8,590 nucleotides of DNA from Candidatus Krumholzibacteriia bacterium (GCA_030643455.1 DAOWLV010000110.1:1-8590); one strand, 5' to 3'; shown: positions 1 through 6,943, numbered from the stretch's first letter. Numbers and translations: made by a program. Notes: a model not told the origin generated them from the letters alone.

Positions 1-33
1 GCTGGCCATGAAGCCGATGAATGAGGTCCACAT
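1..33 (-). CDS. Possible 5' end of a downstream gene (11 codons, truncated by window edge)
   Basis: An open frame starts with ATG at 33-31 and runs to the window edge, reading MWTSFIGFMAS. An AGGA Shine-Dalgarno-like sequence lies at 44-41, seven bases upstream, which is good spacing. The visible peptide is hydrophobic, as at the start of a signal peptide or membrane protein, but 11 residues do not identify a family. The start sits only about 19 bases beyond the hairpin that follows pilQ, so this gene would depend on read-through from the pil operon or on its own promoter, which I do not see. It could also be a chance open frame. Confidence 0.3.
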   Translation of the reverse strand, partial: MWTSFIGFMAS

Positions 34-43
34 GCCCCCATCC

Positions 44-81
44 TAATACAATGCCCCCCAGGGAACAATCCCCGGGGGGCA
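44..81 (-). terminator. Intrinsic terminator-like hairpin after pilQ
   Basis: The arms at 69-81 and 52-64 form a 13-bp, very GC-rich stem (one G-T wobble) around a 4-base loop at 65-68. On the minus strand it begins 31 bases after the pilQ stop. The following bases read TTGTATTAGG, a broken U-tract, so termination may be incomplete. That matters because a possible gene start lies at position 33. Confidence 0.65.
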
Positions 82-111
82 AGGATCCGGAAAACCGGTG
101 GACTGTGCAGT

Positions 112-1494
112 CTAGTTCAAATTGATGTTCGAGACCTGTTCGGGCTTATAGATGATATCGGATTCCTCGAGAATCCTTTCTCGCTGCATGTACCCGTCGG
201 TGACGATGGTCGGCGTAACGAAGATGACCAGCTCCCGGCTCACCTTGGTATGGGTCGTATGCTTGAACAGGGACCCGAGCAGGGGAATGTCCATCAGCAC
301 GGGGATGCCGCTGTCGAGCTTGCCGTCGATCGACCGGATCAGACCCGCGATGATGGCGGTTTCCCCGTTCTCGACCAGGACCCGCGTATCGGCCTCACTG
401 GTGTTGATGATGACGCCACCCTGCACTGTGGCCTGGCTGGACAGATCACTGACCTCGTTGTGAATATCCAGGGTGATCTGGTTGTCCTTGTTTATATGTG
501 GCGTGACCATCAGGCTGATGCCGACGGTGGTCAGCTGGGTGATGGCGTTACCGGCCTCGTCGGAGACGATCAGGGGGATCTTCTGACCCACCAGGATGCT
601 CGCTTCGCGATTGTCCGTGGTGGTGATGATCGGGTTACTGATCAGATGGGCCAGGTTCGCGGTCTCCAGGGCCTCGACCTTCGCCACCAACTCGCCCCAG
701 TTCTGCACGGTGCCAAGTTTCAGGGTGCCGGCGGGGTTCGCCATCGGATTATCGATTGCCAGGGCACCATTCAGGTTGTCGCCCGGCGCCACGAAGTTGT
801 TGACGCCCCAGCTGATACCCAGTTCGCGCGTGGCCCTGGAGTCCATATCGATCAGGCGGGCGTTGATCTCCACCTGCGGCGTCTTGGTATCCAGGTCCAT
901 CGCCATCTCGGTGATGATGGCCAACCGAGTTTCGATGTCGTTGATGATCAGGCTGTTGGTCCGTTCGTCGACATCGATGCTGCCACGATCGGTCAACATC
1001 TGTTCGAGGGCGTCCCTGGTCTCTTCGGCATTGGCGTAGTGGATGTTGATAATACCCAGCTGGAGCGGAGCCAGGTCTTCACCCTGCTTGCGCGCACGCT
1101 GGGTTTCCAGCTCCTCCTTGCGGAGTTCATCGGCCGTGTCGATCCGGTAGATACCGTGTTCCTCGACAAAGTCGAAGCTGTGGGCCCTGAGGATGACGCC
1201 GAGGGCCTGTTCCCAGGGAACGTTTTCCAGCTTGACGGTGACCTTGCCCTCGACCCGGGGCGACGCCACAATGTTGGTCCCGGAAAACCCGGCCAGCGAA
1301 CGGAGAACCGTCCCGATTTCAGCTTCCTGCACGTCCAGGGAGATGGGTACCATCTTGTACGCCTGGTCAGGAGCGGCGACATCAGCAGGGGCCGTGGAGA
1401 CAGCATCTCCATCCTGGGCCAGGGCGCCGAACGCACTGACCATCAGGAGAGCGACCACAACTGGGATATGAGTGAAGCGGATCCTTCCGAACAT
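112..1494 (-). CDS. pilQ: Type IV pilus secretin PilQ, short form
   Basis: This is the outer-membrane secretin that forms the gated channel through which the pilus leaves the cell. The 460-residue protein opens with a signal peptide (about 1-26, cleavage after GALA). It continues with an N0/STN-type domain (about 50-120), a charged linker (about 122-143), one N1/NolW-type domain (about 145-205) and the secretin domain (about 206-432). The late secretin hallmark IPVLMDIPLLGSLF is at 397-410, followed by ELVIFVTPTIV. PilQ proteins are often 600-900 residues with AMIN domains that bind peptidoglycan. None is visible here, as only about 23 residues separate the signal peptide from the STN domain. 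The ATG is 3 nt after the pilP stop, and the Shine-Dalgarno GGAGG lies in the last pilP codons. It is the last recognised gene of the pilMNOPQ unit. A GspD-type secretin is the alternative, but the neighbours favour PilQ. Confidence 0.95.
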   Translation of the reverse strand: MFGRIRFTHIPVVVALLMVSAFGALAQDGDAVSTAPADVAAPDQAYKMVPISLDVQEAEIGTVLRSLAGFSGTNIVASPRVEGKVTVKLENVPWEQALGVILRAHSFDFVEEHGIYRIDTADELRKEELETQRARKQGEDLAPLQLGIINIHYANAEETRDALEQMLTDRGSIDVDERTNSLIINDIETRLAIITEMAMDLDTKTPQVEINARLIDMDSRATRELGISWGVNNFVAPGDNLNGALAIDNPMANPAGTLKLGTVQNWGELVAKVEALETANLAHLISNPIITTTDNREASILVGQKIPLIVSDEAGNAITQLTTVGISLMVTPHINKDNQITLDIHNEVSDLSSQATVQGGVIINTSEADTRVLVENGETAIIAGLIRSIDGKLDSGIPVLMDIPLLGSLFKHTTHTKVSRELVIFVTPTIVTDGYMQRERILEESDIIYKPEQVSNINLN

Positions 1495-1497
1495 TGT

Positions 1498-1980
1498 TTA
1501 ACCCTCCGATTTTTCCAGCTTGAGAACCACTTTGTTGGTGATTCCGTACAGGGTGACCCGCGCAGTAAGAGAATTCTTGCGGATGCTGACGACGCGGCCG
1601 TGTCGGACGCGATCGCCCACACGCAGGATGTAACCGAAACCTTCTCCATCTTCAACCAGGGCGAACCTGTCGTCCTGGCCCCACATCACACCCACCAGCT
1701 GGGCGCTGTTGATGTCCACCAGTTCGTTGGCGGTGGACTTCTCGAAGTCACCGGCGACCAGAACCCCGAAAGGATCGGCCTTACCGTAGGACTGGTAGAA
1801 AAACTCGTTGGCCCGGATCGCATTGATCCTGTCCCGCGAGATCTGGGACGGAGAAACCGAACCGGCGTCCTTGTCCGAGTCCGCCTCTTCGTCGGCGGCC
1901 AGGACAGGAGCCGTGACCAGCAGTCCGATCAGGACAGCGAGGGTCAGGGCATAAAGCAGCCGGAAATTTTTCCTCTTCAT
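1498..1980 (-). CDS. pilP: Type IV pilus alignment protein PilP
   Basis: PilP is a periplasmic protein that bridges the PilN/PilO inner-membrane pair to the PilQ secretin. The 160-residue product has a cleavable-looking signal peptide (about 1-28, ending PVLA), an acidic low-complexity stretch (30-40), and an extended linker. The linker contains FYQSYGKADPFGVL (61-74), matching the family's conserved segment before the DPF motif. A compact beta-rich domain (about 89-157) follows, with LVEDGEGFGYILRVGDRV at 108-125. Many PilP proteins are lipoproteins. This one has no cysteine anywhere, so it cannot carry a lipobox and would be soluble, or else anchored by an uncleaved signal helix. The ATG at 1980 has AGGGAG upstream and lies 12 nt after pilO. 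The start and family assignment are firm. Confidence 0.92.
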   Translation of the reverse strand: MKRKNFRLLYALTLAVLIGLLVTAPVLAADEEADSDKDAGSVSPSQISRDRINAIRANEFFYQSYGKADPFGVLVAGDFEKSTANELVDINSAQLVGVMWGQDDRFALVEDGEGFGYILRVGDRVRHGRVVSIRKNSLTARVTLYGITNKVVLKLEKSEG

Positions 1981-1992
1981 GGTCGTAACTCC

Positions 1993-2676
1993 CTATTTAC
2001 TGATGCCGGCCTGTTTGGTGGCGGCTTCATCTTTGCCCGCCTTGGCGTCCAGTTGGTTGAGAACCCCTTCGGAATTCCCGGGATCCAGATTTTCCACAGG
2101 CGCACTCAGCCCCTGGGTATAGGCCGTCAGGACCATTTCCGTCTCGACGGTGAACGGGGTCTCATCCTGGTCGCCGACGCCTTCCATGTTCATGTCGGAG
2201 ACGTTGACGATCCGGTTGAGGTTGGCCAACCGGCTGAGAAACACGCCGGTCTGGTGGAACCCGCCCTTGATGCGGACTTCAATCGGATTGTCCGAATAGA
2301 AACCCTGGTTGACCGGAGTCTTGGGCTTGAACATCTGGAACTCCACCCCGGACTGCTGGCCGGCCGCGGTGACCTTGCGCAACAGGTCCGGCATCTGGTT
2401 CTGTTCCGGCAGCAGCGACTGGGCCACCATCCACTGATCGTGGAGAATGGCGTACTCCTGCTCGACCTTTTCCAGGTTCCGCACCAGCAACCGGGCCCTT
2501 TCCAGGTCCCTGCTCAACTGCTGATGACGGGCATCCAGCTCGGTGATGGTCACGTTGCGGGCCTTGTAGGTGAAGGGGTAGGAGTCCATCAGGAAATAGA
2601 CCGGGACCACTACCAGCACCAGCACCACTGCTGCGACCCAGCGGAGTAATTTGGGATCTTTGACGTCGATATCCAT
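1993..2676 (-). CDS. pilO: Type IV pilus alignment protein PilO
   Basis: PilO is a bitopic inner-membrane protein that dimerises with PilN. The chosen start, ATG 2676-2674, gives 227 residues: a short cytoplasmic tail, one TM helix (about 12-30), a coiled coil (about 40-85), and a ferredoxin-like periplasmic domain (about 95-187) with the recurring segment IEVRIKGGFHQTGVFLSRL (132-150). A hydrophilic tail of about 37 residues (191-227), rich in D, E, K, A and G, extends beyond the fold. The start is supported by AGGAAGGA 6-13 nt upstream, by a 10-nt gap after the pilN stop, and by the usual PilO length. A longer in-frame start at 2751 would overlap pilN by 65 nt with a basic extension and is unlikely. 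Identity rests on fold layout and synteny, since PilO sequences diverge strongly. Confidence 0.9.
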   Translation of the reverse strand: MDIDVKDPKLLRWVAAVVLVLVVVPVYFLMDSYPFTYKARNVTITELDARHQQLSRDLERARLLVRNLEKVEQEYAILHDQWMVAQSLLPEQNQMPDLLRKVTAAGQQSGVEFQMFKPKTPVNQGFYSDNPIEVRIKGGFHQTGVFLSRLANLNRIVNVSDMNMEGVGDQDETPFTVETEMVLTAYTQGLSAPVENLDPGNSEGVLNQLDAKAGKDEAATKQAGISK

Positions 2677-2686
2677 GGCGTCCTTC

Positions 2687-3265
2687 CTAACCTTCGAAGG
2701 GAGCCGTGGTCGCCTTGCGGACAACCTTGGCCTGGGCTTTGAATTTGACAACCTTAACGTCCTCGATCTCGCCCTTCTCCGCGACCAGGAGGTCCACGCC
2801 GGAGAAATACGGACTGTTCGTGACGTTCTGAAGGAAATCGCTCACGAGGAAGTTGGAGAAGGTGACGCCTTCGACAGCGTACTTGTCTCCACCGATATCC
2901 TCGAAGCGGGTCAGCCAGATGTGATCCGGCATGGCCCGGTTGAGTTCGTCCATCAGGTGCACCCGGAAGTAGCGGTCGCCATCGAGCCGGGTGATAACGT
3001 CAAGACGATCGTTCAGGTCTTTCCGCTGCTGGTTCAACCTCTTGATCTTGGCGATCTCGGGAGCCAGCCGGCGGGTTTCCGCCTCTTCCTCGACGATGAT
3101 TTCATTCAACGCCTGGATCTGGTTCGATTGGTGGACGTACACGGCTCCGATGCCGAGGGCCGCCACCACTACCAGGGCCAGGGGCGCAAAATTTCCAACG
3201 TTGGGCAGGCTGATCCTGCTCTGGGCCGGCATTTCATCGCGGGGCAGAAGATTGATGCGAATCAT
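2687..3265 (-). CDS. pilN: Type IV pilus alignment protein PilN
   Basis: PilN is a bitopic inner-membrane protein. Its cytoplasmic N-terminal peptide inserts into a groove of PilM, and its periplasmic part pairs with PilO. The hallmark IRINLLP is at residues 2-8, followed by a short cytoplasmic tail, one TM helix (about 27-45), a charged coiled coil (about 47-92), and a ferredoxin-like domain (about 98-180) with the conserved MPDHIWLTRF at 112-121. The length of 192 residues is normal for the family. The ATG overlaps the pilM stop (ATGA, 3265-3262), indicating translational coupling and matched stoichiometry with PilM. The stop is 10 nt before pilO. Confidence 0.95.
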   Translation of the reverse strand: MIRINLLPRDEMPAQSRISLPNVGNFAPLALVVVAALGIGAVYVHQSNQIQALNEIIVEEEAETRRLAPEIAKIKRLNQQRKDLNDRLDVITRLDGDRYFRVHLMDELNRAMPDHIWLTRFEDIGGDKYAVEGVTFSNFLVSDFLQNVTNSPYFSGVDLLVAEKGEIEDVKVVKFKAQAKVVRKATTAPFEG

Positions 3266-4449
3266 GCTCCCACCGCCTTTCTGAGTGCCAGTCCGACACT
3301 CACGGTGAGCAACGGACTCAGCTCCTCGGCCTCTCCCTCACCAAAGAGGTCAGGGTCGTAATCCAGCCCGGCCAAGGGATCGGCCATCTCGCTGGGGACG
3401 TTATAACATTCAGCCAGGTATTCCCGCAGGCCCGGCAGGTGGGCTCCGCCCCCGCTCAGGACGATCCGGTCGATGCCATCGGCTTCGCCGGAGGTCTTGA
3501 GGTAGGACAGGCTTGGTTCGAGACCCTGGTAGATTTCGGAACCGACGGACCGGACGATGTCCGTGACCAGCTGGTCGTCCACCTCTTCGGTGTGACCGCG
3601 CGCCACGTCGTTGGCCGTCTCGTAGGTCAGGCCCAGTTGTTTCTGGAACTCTTCGATGAAGTGCCCCACGCCGATGGGCAGATCGCGGGTGAAATACGGC
3701 ACGCCGTCCTTGACGATGTGCACGTTGGTCACCCCGCCCCCGACGTCTAGAAGGGCAACGAACTCATCGGCGCCCTCCTGCGCAACCACCATATCCTTGT
3801 TCTCTTCGCCCTCGTCGAAGGGGTCCAGGTCGTCAACGGAGTCTTTCGCGTCGACGGGATCCGCATCCTCGATCAGTTCCGGAAGGCCGTTGAAGCCACC
3901 CTGGGCCTTCATGAACTCCCAGGCGTTCTGGTTGGCGAAGGAGGCCACGTCGATGACCAGGGGCCTGAAACCGGCGTCCCTGATCAACTCGGCATGTCCG
4001 AGGATCATGTCCTTCTTGGCCGCCACCAGCAGGAGTTCCATCTGGTCGGCCCCGATGTCGTCCTGGAGAATCTGGAAGTCGAGCGTGATGTCGTCGATGT
4101 CGAAGGGCACGTGCTGTTCGGCCTCCCAGTAGATCGCCTCCCGGGCGTCTTCTTCCGACATCTTGTCCATGACGATCTTCTTGACGATGACCGCCCGGCC
4201 AGCAACCGCACTGGCCACCGGTTCATCGGGAATGCCCGCATCTTCAGCCACCCTGCGGATGGCCTCGATCACCAGTTCGCGGTCCATGATCTCGCCGTCG
4301 ACAATGGCCTCGGGCGGAAGATCGGTCATCGCGTAATGGGTGATCACCGGTCGATCATTACTCAGATCGAGCCGGAGGCATTTGACGACATTGGAACCGA
4401 TGTCCATGCCGATAAGTGATTTCTGTTTCCCTTTAAGGAATCCGAACAT
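3262..4449 (-). CDS. pilM: Type IV pilus actin-like protein PilM
   Basis: PilM is a cytoplasmic actin/FtsA-fold ATP-binding protein that holds the PilN N-terminus and couples the alignment complex to the motor. Visible signatures are the phosphate-1 motif GMDIGSNVVK (14-23), the family stretch YWEAEQHVPFDIDD (107-120), the phosphate-2 motif LLDVGGGVTN (233-242) and the adenosine motif LSGGGAHLPGL (331-341). At 395 residues it is longer than a typical PilM of about 350. The excess includes a strongly acidic stretch at about 190-229, just before the second phosphate loop, and a second acidic patch at about 362-377. The 5' Shine-Dalgarno is weak (AGGC about 6 nt upstream). It is the first gene of the pilMNOPQ unit, behind a sigma-54-type promoter. 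Confidence 0.96.
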   Translation of the reverse strand: MFGFLKGKQKSLIGMDIGSNVVKCLRLDLSNDRPVITHYAMTDLPPEAIVDGEIMDRELVIEAIRRVAEDAGIPDEPVASAVAGRAVIVKKIVMDKMSEEDAREAIYWEAEQHVPFDIDDITLDFQILQDDIGADQMELLLVAAKKDMILGHAELIRDAGFRPLVIDVASFANQNAWEFMKAQGGFNGLPELIEDADPVDAKDSVDDLDPFDEGEENKDMVVAQEGADEFVALLDVGGGVTNVHIVKDGVPYFTRDLPIGVGHFIEEFQKQLGLTYETANDVARGHTEEVDDQLVTDIVRSVGSEIYQGLEPSLSYLKTSGEADGIDRIVLSGGGAHLPGLREYLAECYNVPSEMADPLAGLDYDPDLFGEGEAEELSPLLTVSVGLALRKAVGA

Positions 4450-4678
4450 GTCAAGCCTGCCTCGCTGTTCGAGCGTTCATGTGGGGAACACCCACTCCCA
4501 ATCGGGTATCCCTCGGGCCAACCGCAACATGCGTGCCACAGTTCTCATCGGCCGTCCCCCAGACGCCTTGAGCCCAAATACCAGGAAGTTTGAGAGGAAT
4601 GCCAAAGGACCGAAAAGAGATCGAAAAAAGAATCAGGTCAGGTCTCGGCGATACGGGGAAAAGATTTGCCGCCGGGGA
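4450..4678 (-). other. pilD-pilM intergenic region and pilM leader
   Basis: This 229-nt gap contains no supportable gene. From the pilD side it holds about 60 nt ending in a T-rich run (near 4622-4631 on the minus strand) without a convincing stem, so no clear terminator follows pilD. A span of about 80 nt that could hold activator sites comes next, then the sigma-54-type promoter. The predicted leader contains one small hairpin, GTGGG-TGTTC-CCCAC (4494-4480). Confidence 0.5.
4523..4538 (-). promoter_or_regulatory. Sigma-54 (-24/-12) promoter upstream of pilM
   Basis: The minus strand reads TGGCACGCATGTTGCG. It matches the RpoN consensus TGGCAC-N5-TTGC exactly at the core, with the invariant GG (4537-4536) and GC (4525-4524) at the required 12-nt register. 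Counting from the -12 C, transcription would start near G4512, giving a leader of about 63 nt to the pilM ATG at 4449. The element is in the only sizeable gap between pilD and pilM, oriented toward pilM. I could not identify enhancer sites for an activator such as PilR. Confidence 0.7.
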
Positions 4679-5455
4679 TCAGAATCCTGACAGGTACCAG
4701 ACCAGGATTTCACGGCCGAACACCAGGACCACGACCGCCGCGGCGGCCAGGAAGGTCCCGAAGGGAAGCTTGGCCTCTCCGGCCAGACGGCCCCTGCCCG
4801 CTGTAACGGCGTACAGGGTGCCGAACAGGGCACCCCCGAACAACACGGCAGGCACACCCCAGGGGCCCAGAAAGACCCCGACCATGGCCATCAGCATCAC
4901 GTCGCCCCCCCCCATGCCCACAACGCCCCTGACCAGCTTGTATCCATAGGACACGGCCAGGATGACACCACCGCCGATGGCGGCCCCCAACAGGGCCGAT
5001 GGCAACCCGGGATTCCCGAAAAGGGACAAAACCAACCCCATGATCATGCCCCCAACGGTCAGGGTGTGGGGAATGACCATGTGCTGCCAGTCGATGATTG
5101 CAATATCCAGGAGGATGAGAAGAAAAAATGATGCAGAAAGCCCTTCGATCGTCCAGCCGAACCTCGCGATCCCGACCAGGACGCAGGCTGCCCCCGCAAG
5201 TTCGACCAGCAGGTAACGGACCGAAAACGGCGCCGAACAATGGCGGCAGCGCCCGCGCAGAAGAAGCCAGCTGAATACAGGAAGGTTGTCGTACCAGGCC
5301 ACGGTCTTGGTGCATGACGGGCAGAAAGAGCGGGGGCCAACCACGCTCAGATTGCGGGGCAGACGGTAGATCAGGACATTGGAGAAACTTCCAAAGCAGG
5401 CCCCCAACCAGGCTGCCAGGACCAGGGGCAGGATACCGTAGGTGGCGATCATCAT
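4679..5455 (-). CDS. pilD: Prepilin peptidase / N-methyltransferase PilD
   Basis: PilD is an inner-membrane aspartic protease that cleaves the prepilin leader before the conserved Phe and then methylates the new N-terminus. The 258-residue polytopic protein begins with the N-terminal motif GACFGSFSNVLIYRLP (18-33). A four-cysteine zinc site follows (C45, C48, C70, C73), marking the bifunctional methylating class. The two catalytic aspartates are D122 (IDWQHMVIP) and D185 (GMGGGD), and a late PFGTFLAAAA segment is at 231-240. The motif after the second aspartate reads GGGDVMLMA, where Lys is usual at the first Met (GxGDxKL). The first aspartate motif ends IPH rather than the common IPD or IPN. 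Both changes are outside the catalytic pair. The ATG at 5455 is 1 nt after the preceding stop, so it is coupled to the ABC/TPR unit. Confidence 0.95.
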   Translation of the reverse strand: MMIATYGILPLVLAAWLGACFGSFSNVLIYRLPRNLSVVGPRSFCPSCTKTVAWYDNLPVFSWLLLRGRCRHCSAPFSVRYLLVELAGAACVLVGIARFGWTIEGLSASFFLLILLDIAIIDWQHMVIPHTLTVGGMIMGLVLSLFGNPGLPSALLGAAIGGGVILAVSYGYKLVRGVVGMGGGDVMLMAMVGVFLGPWGVPAVLFGGALFGTLYAVTAGRGRLAGEAKLPFGTFLAAAAVVVLVFGREILVWYLSGF

Positions 5456-5456
5456 C

Positions 5457-6170
5457 TCAAATCTCCGGGATGGGGCCGATGAATCCCTCGTCGTATTCCA
5501 TTCGGCCTTCGATTTTCCGGGTCAACTTCTCGATCATCTTGACTGCCAGTTCCTTCATGTGCGGACTGTCGGTGGAATGGTAGAGATTCTTCCACAATGC
5601 GATGGAGACGCGGTCGTCGCCGGCCCTGCCCCGGGCAAACGCGGCGAAACGGGGTTCCTTGTCCGTGGCGTCGGAACATCGTCCGGCCATCTCGAACCAG
5701 TGTCCCGCCCGCAGGTAATCGTACTCCATCACATAGTAGATGAATCCGATCTGGAAAGGCAGCTTGGCCTTGTCCGGGTTGGCCAGGATACCACGCTTCA
5801 ACATATCGATGGACCGCTCCGTATCCCCGAAGCTGGACCACAGAACAAGAGAGGCGAAGTAGTAGACCTCCTCGAACTGGGGGTCGAGTTTGGTGATGCT
5901 GTCGATCAATAATTCAAAATACCGGAAGTCGTTTTGACCCTTGGCGTAGGCGCCGTAGTACTGGACAAAGCGAAACCACAGATAGTCGGCTGCGACCTCC
6001 CGAAACCCCAGGGTGGATTCAACCAGGAAGTTCCCCGAAGGGAAATAGAGCTTTTCCTGGTTAGCGGCCCGCTGCTCCTGGCCGTCGAACACTTGCAGGG
6101 TCATGACGATGACCAAAGCCGTGACCGCCACGATCATCCCCCGGAGCAGGGTTTTGGTGGGTACGCTCAT
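5457..6170 (-). CDS. TM-anchored TPR-like protein linked to the pilus ABC transporter
   Basis: The 237-residue protein has one N-terminal hydrophobic helix (about 11-28), so most of it should be periplasmic or, with reverse topology, cytoplasmic. The segment LYFPSGNFLVESTLGFREVA with ADYLWFR (41-67) resembles the start of a recurrent family of uncharacterised TPR proteins. After it come helical pairs with TPR spacing: about 81-116 (FELLIDSITKLDPQFEEVYY), 117-150 (SIDMLKRGILANPDKAKLPF) and 151-183. The tail (about 200-237) is charged and ends in a Pro-rich segment. It overlaps the permease stop (ATGA) and abuts pilD, so it is probably made with both. A scaffold or partner role for the transporter in pilus assembly is inferred from position only. 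It occupies part of the niche of M. xanthus pilG, but I cannot claim homology. Confidence 0.75.
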   Translation of the reverse strand: MSVPTKTLLRGMIVAVTALVIVMTLQVFDGQEQRAANQEKLYFPSGNFLVESTLGFREVAADYLWFRFVQYYGAYAKGQNDFRYFELLIDSITKLDPQFEEVYYFASLVLWSSFGDTERSIDMLKRGILANPDKAKLPFQIGFIYYVMEYDYLRAGHWFEMAGRCSDATDKEPRFAAFARGRAGDDRVSIALWKNLYHSTDSPHMKELAVKMIEKLTRKIEGRMEYDEGFIGPIPEI

Positions 6171-6943
6171 TCGCCCCGCAACTCCTTGCGCGAGAAAATG
6201 GACCCCGCCACGACAAGCAGCAGAACGGTCCAGGCCAGGCTGTAGACCGTGGCCATCACCAGGTGTTCGCCCGACACCGCGGTTCCATGCACGATCGACC
6301 CACGCAGATTGAACACCTCGAGATTGGGGGTCAGGTAATAGACCACCTCGGAGACCTGCTGCTGGAACACGCCGCCCTGCATCTGGCCGAAGTCACGGAT
6401 GGACTGGCTGAGATGCCCCACCGTGAACACTCCAAGGGTGAACACCGCGGCCAGGACCGGCGAGACACTGGTCGAAAAGAAGACCACCACGGCGTTGATC
6501 AAGGTCAGTTCCAGGAAGGTCAGATAGAAGGCACCCAGAAAACGCAGGGAAAACGAGCCGGGCGCAAAAAGCAGCATCAGCAGGAACAGGAGACCCATGA
6601 TTGCCAGCATCGAGGCCAGGGTAAGGTTCAGGCCGAGGAATTTTCCGATCAGGTATTCCCGACGGCCGACGGGTTTGGACAGGATGGTCACGATGGTCCC
6701 CTTGTCCAGTTCCTTGCGAACCATGTTGCTGCCGACGAAGACGACGACCAGCAGGCCGAAGATGACCATGGAGGCCAGGCCGACGTCCGCCATGATCTTG
6801 CTCTGGGCCCCCACGGTCAAAGGAGACAGGATGGCCGTGCTGGCCAGCATGATGAAGCCGAATATTGCCACCAGGTAGAAGATCCTGTCCCGGACCGTTT
6901 CCAGGAAGGTGCTGGTCGCCAGGGCCACGATGTTGCCCGTCAT
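6167..6943 (-). CDS. ABC-2 family transporter permease (PilI-like by position)
   Basis: This 258-residue integral membrane subunit should pair with the ATPase encoded upstream. About six hydrophobic segments are visible (near 21-41, 54-72, 104-127, 138-158, 162-180 and 228-250). The amphipathic segment VRKELDKGTIVTILSKPVGR, at 75-94 between TM2 and TM3, is typical of ABC-2 type permeases, where this region contacts the ATPase. A larger extracytoplasmic stretch lies at about 181-227. The start is ATG 6943-6941, which overlaps the ATPase stop (ATGA). An in-frame upstream extension to 7129 lies wholly inside the ATPase gene and is Pro/Gly/Arg-rich shadow sequence. The substrate is unknown. By position it matches PilI of the M. 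xanthus pil cluster, where the ABC transporter is needed for pilus formation. Confidence 0.88.
   Translation of the reverse strand: MTGNIVALATSTFLETVRDRIFYLVAIFGFIMLASTAILSPLTVGAQSKIMADVGLASMVIFGLLVVVFVGSNMVRKELDKGTIVTILSKPVGRREYLIGKFLGLNLTLASMLAIMGLLFLLMLLFAPGSFSLRFLGAFYLTFLELTLINAVVVFFSTSVSPVLAAVFTLGVFTVGHLSQSIRDFGQMQGGVFQQQVSEVVYYLTPNLEVFNLRGSIVHGTAVSGEHLVMATVYSLAWTVLLLVVAGSIFSRKELRGE

Noticed and set aside
250..2649. A very long open frame on the plus strand (about 800 codons).
   Set aside because: It runs antisense across pilQ, pilP and pilO, all of which have clear families, signal peptides and Shine-Dalgarno sites. Its product is a His/Asp/Gln/Val-rich shadow with no recognisable domain. 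High-GC genes often leave the antisense frame free of stops.
2677..2751. A longer PilO start at 2751.
   Set aside because: It would overlap pilN by 65 nt and add a basic tail (MSNSKPRPRLSARRP...) that is out-of-frame pilN sequence. ATG 2676 has its own Shine-Dalgarno.
4621..4680. A possible terminator after pilD (T-rich run near 4622-4631).
   Set aside because: The only stem I can draw is five base pairs around a loop of about 19 nt and is not adjacent to the T-run, so I do not call it. Read-through from pilD into pilM remains possible.
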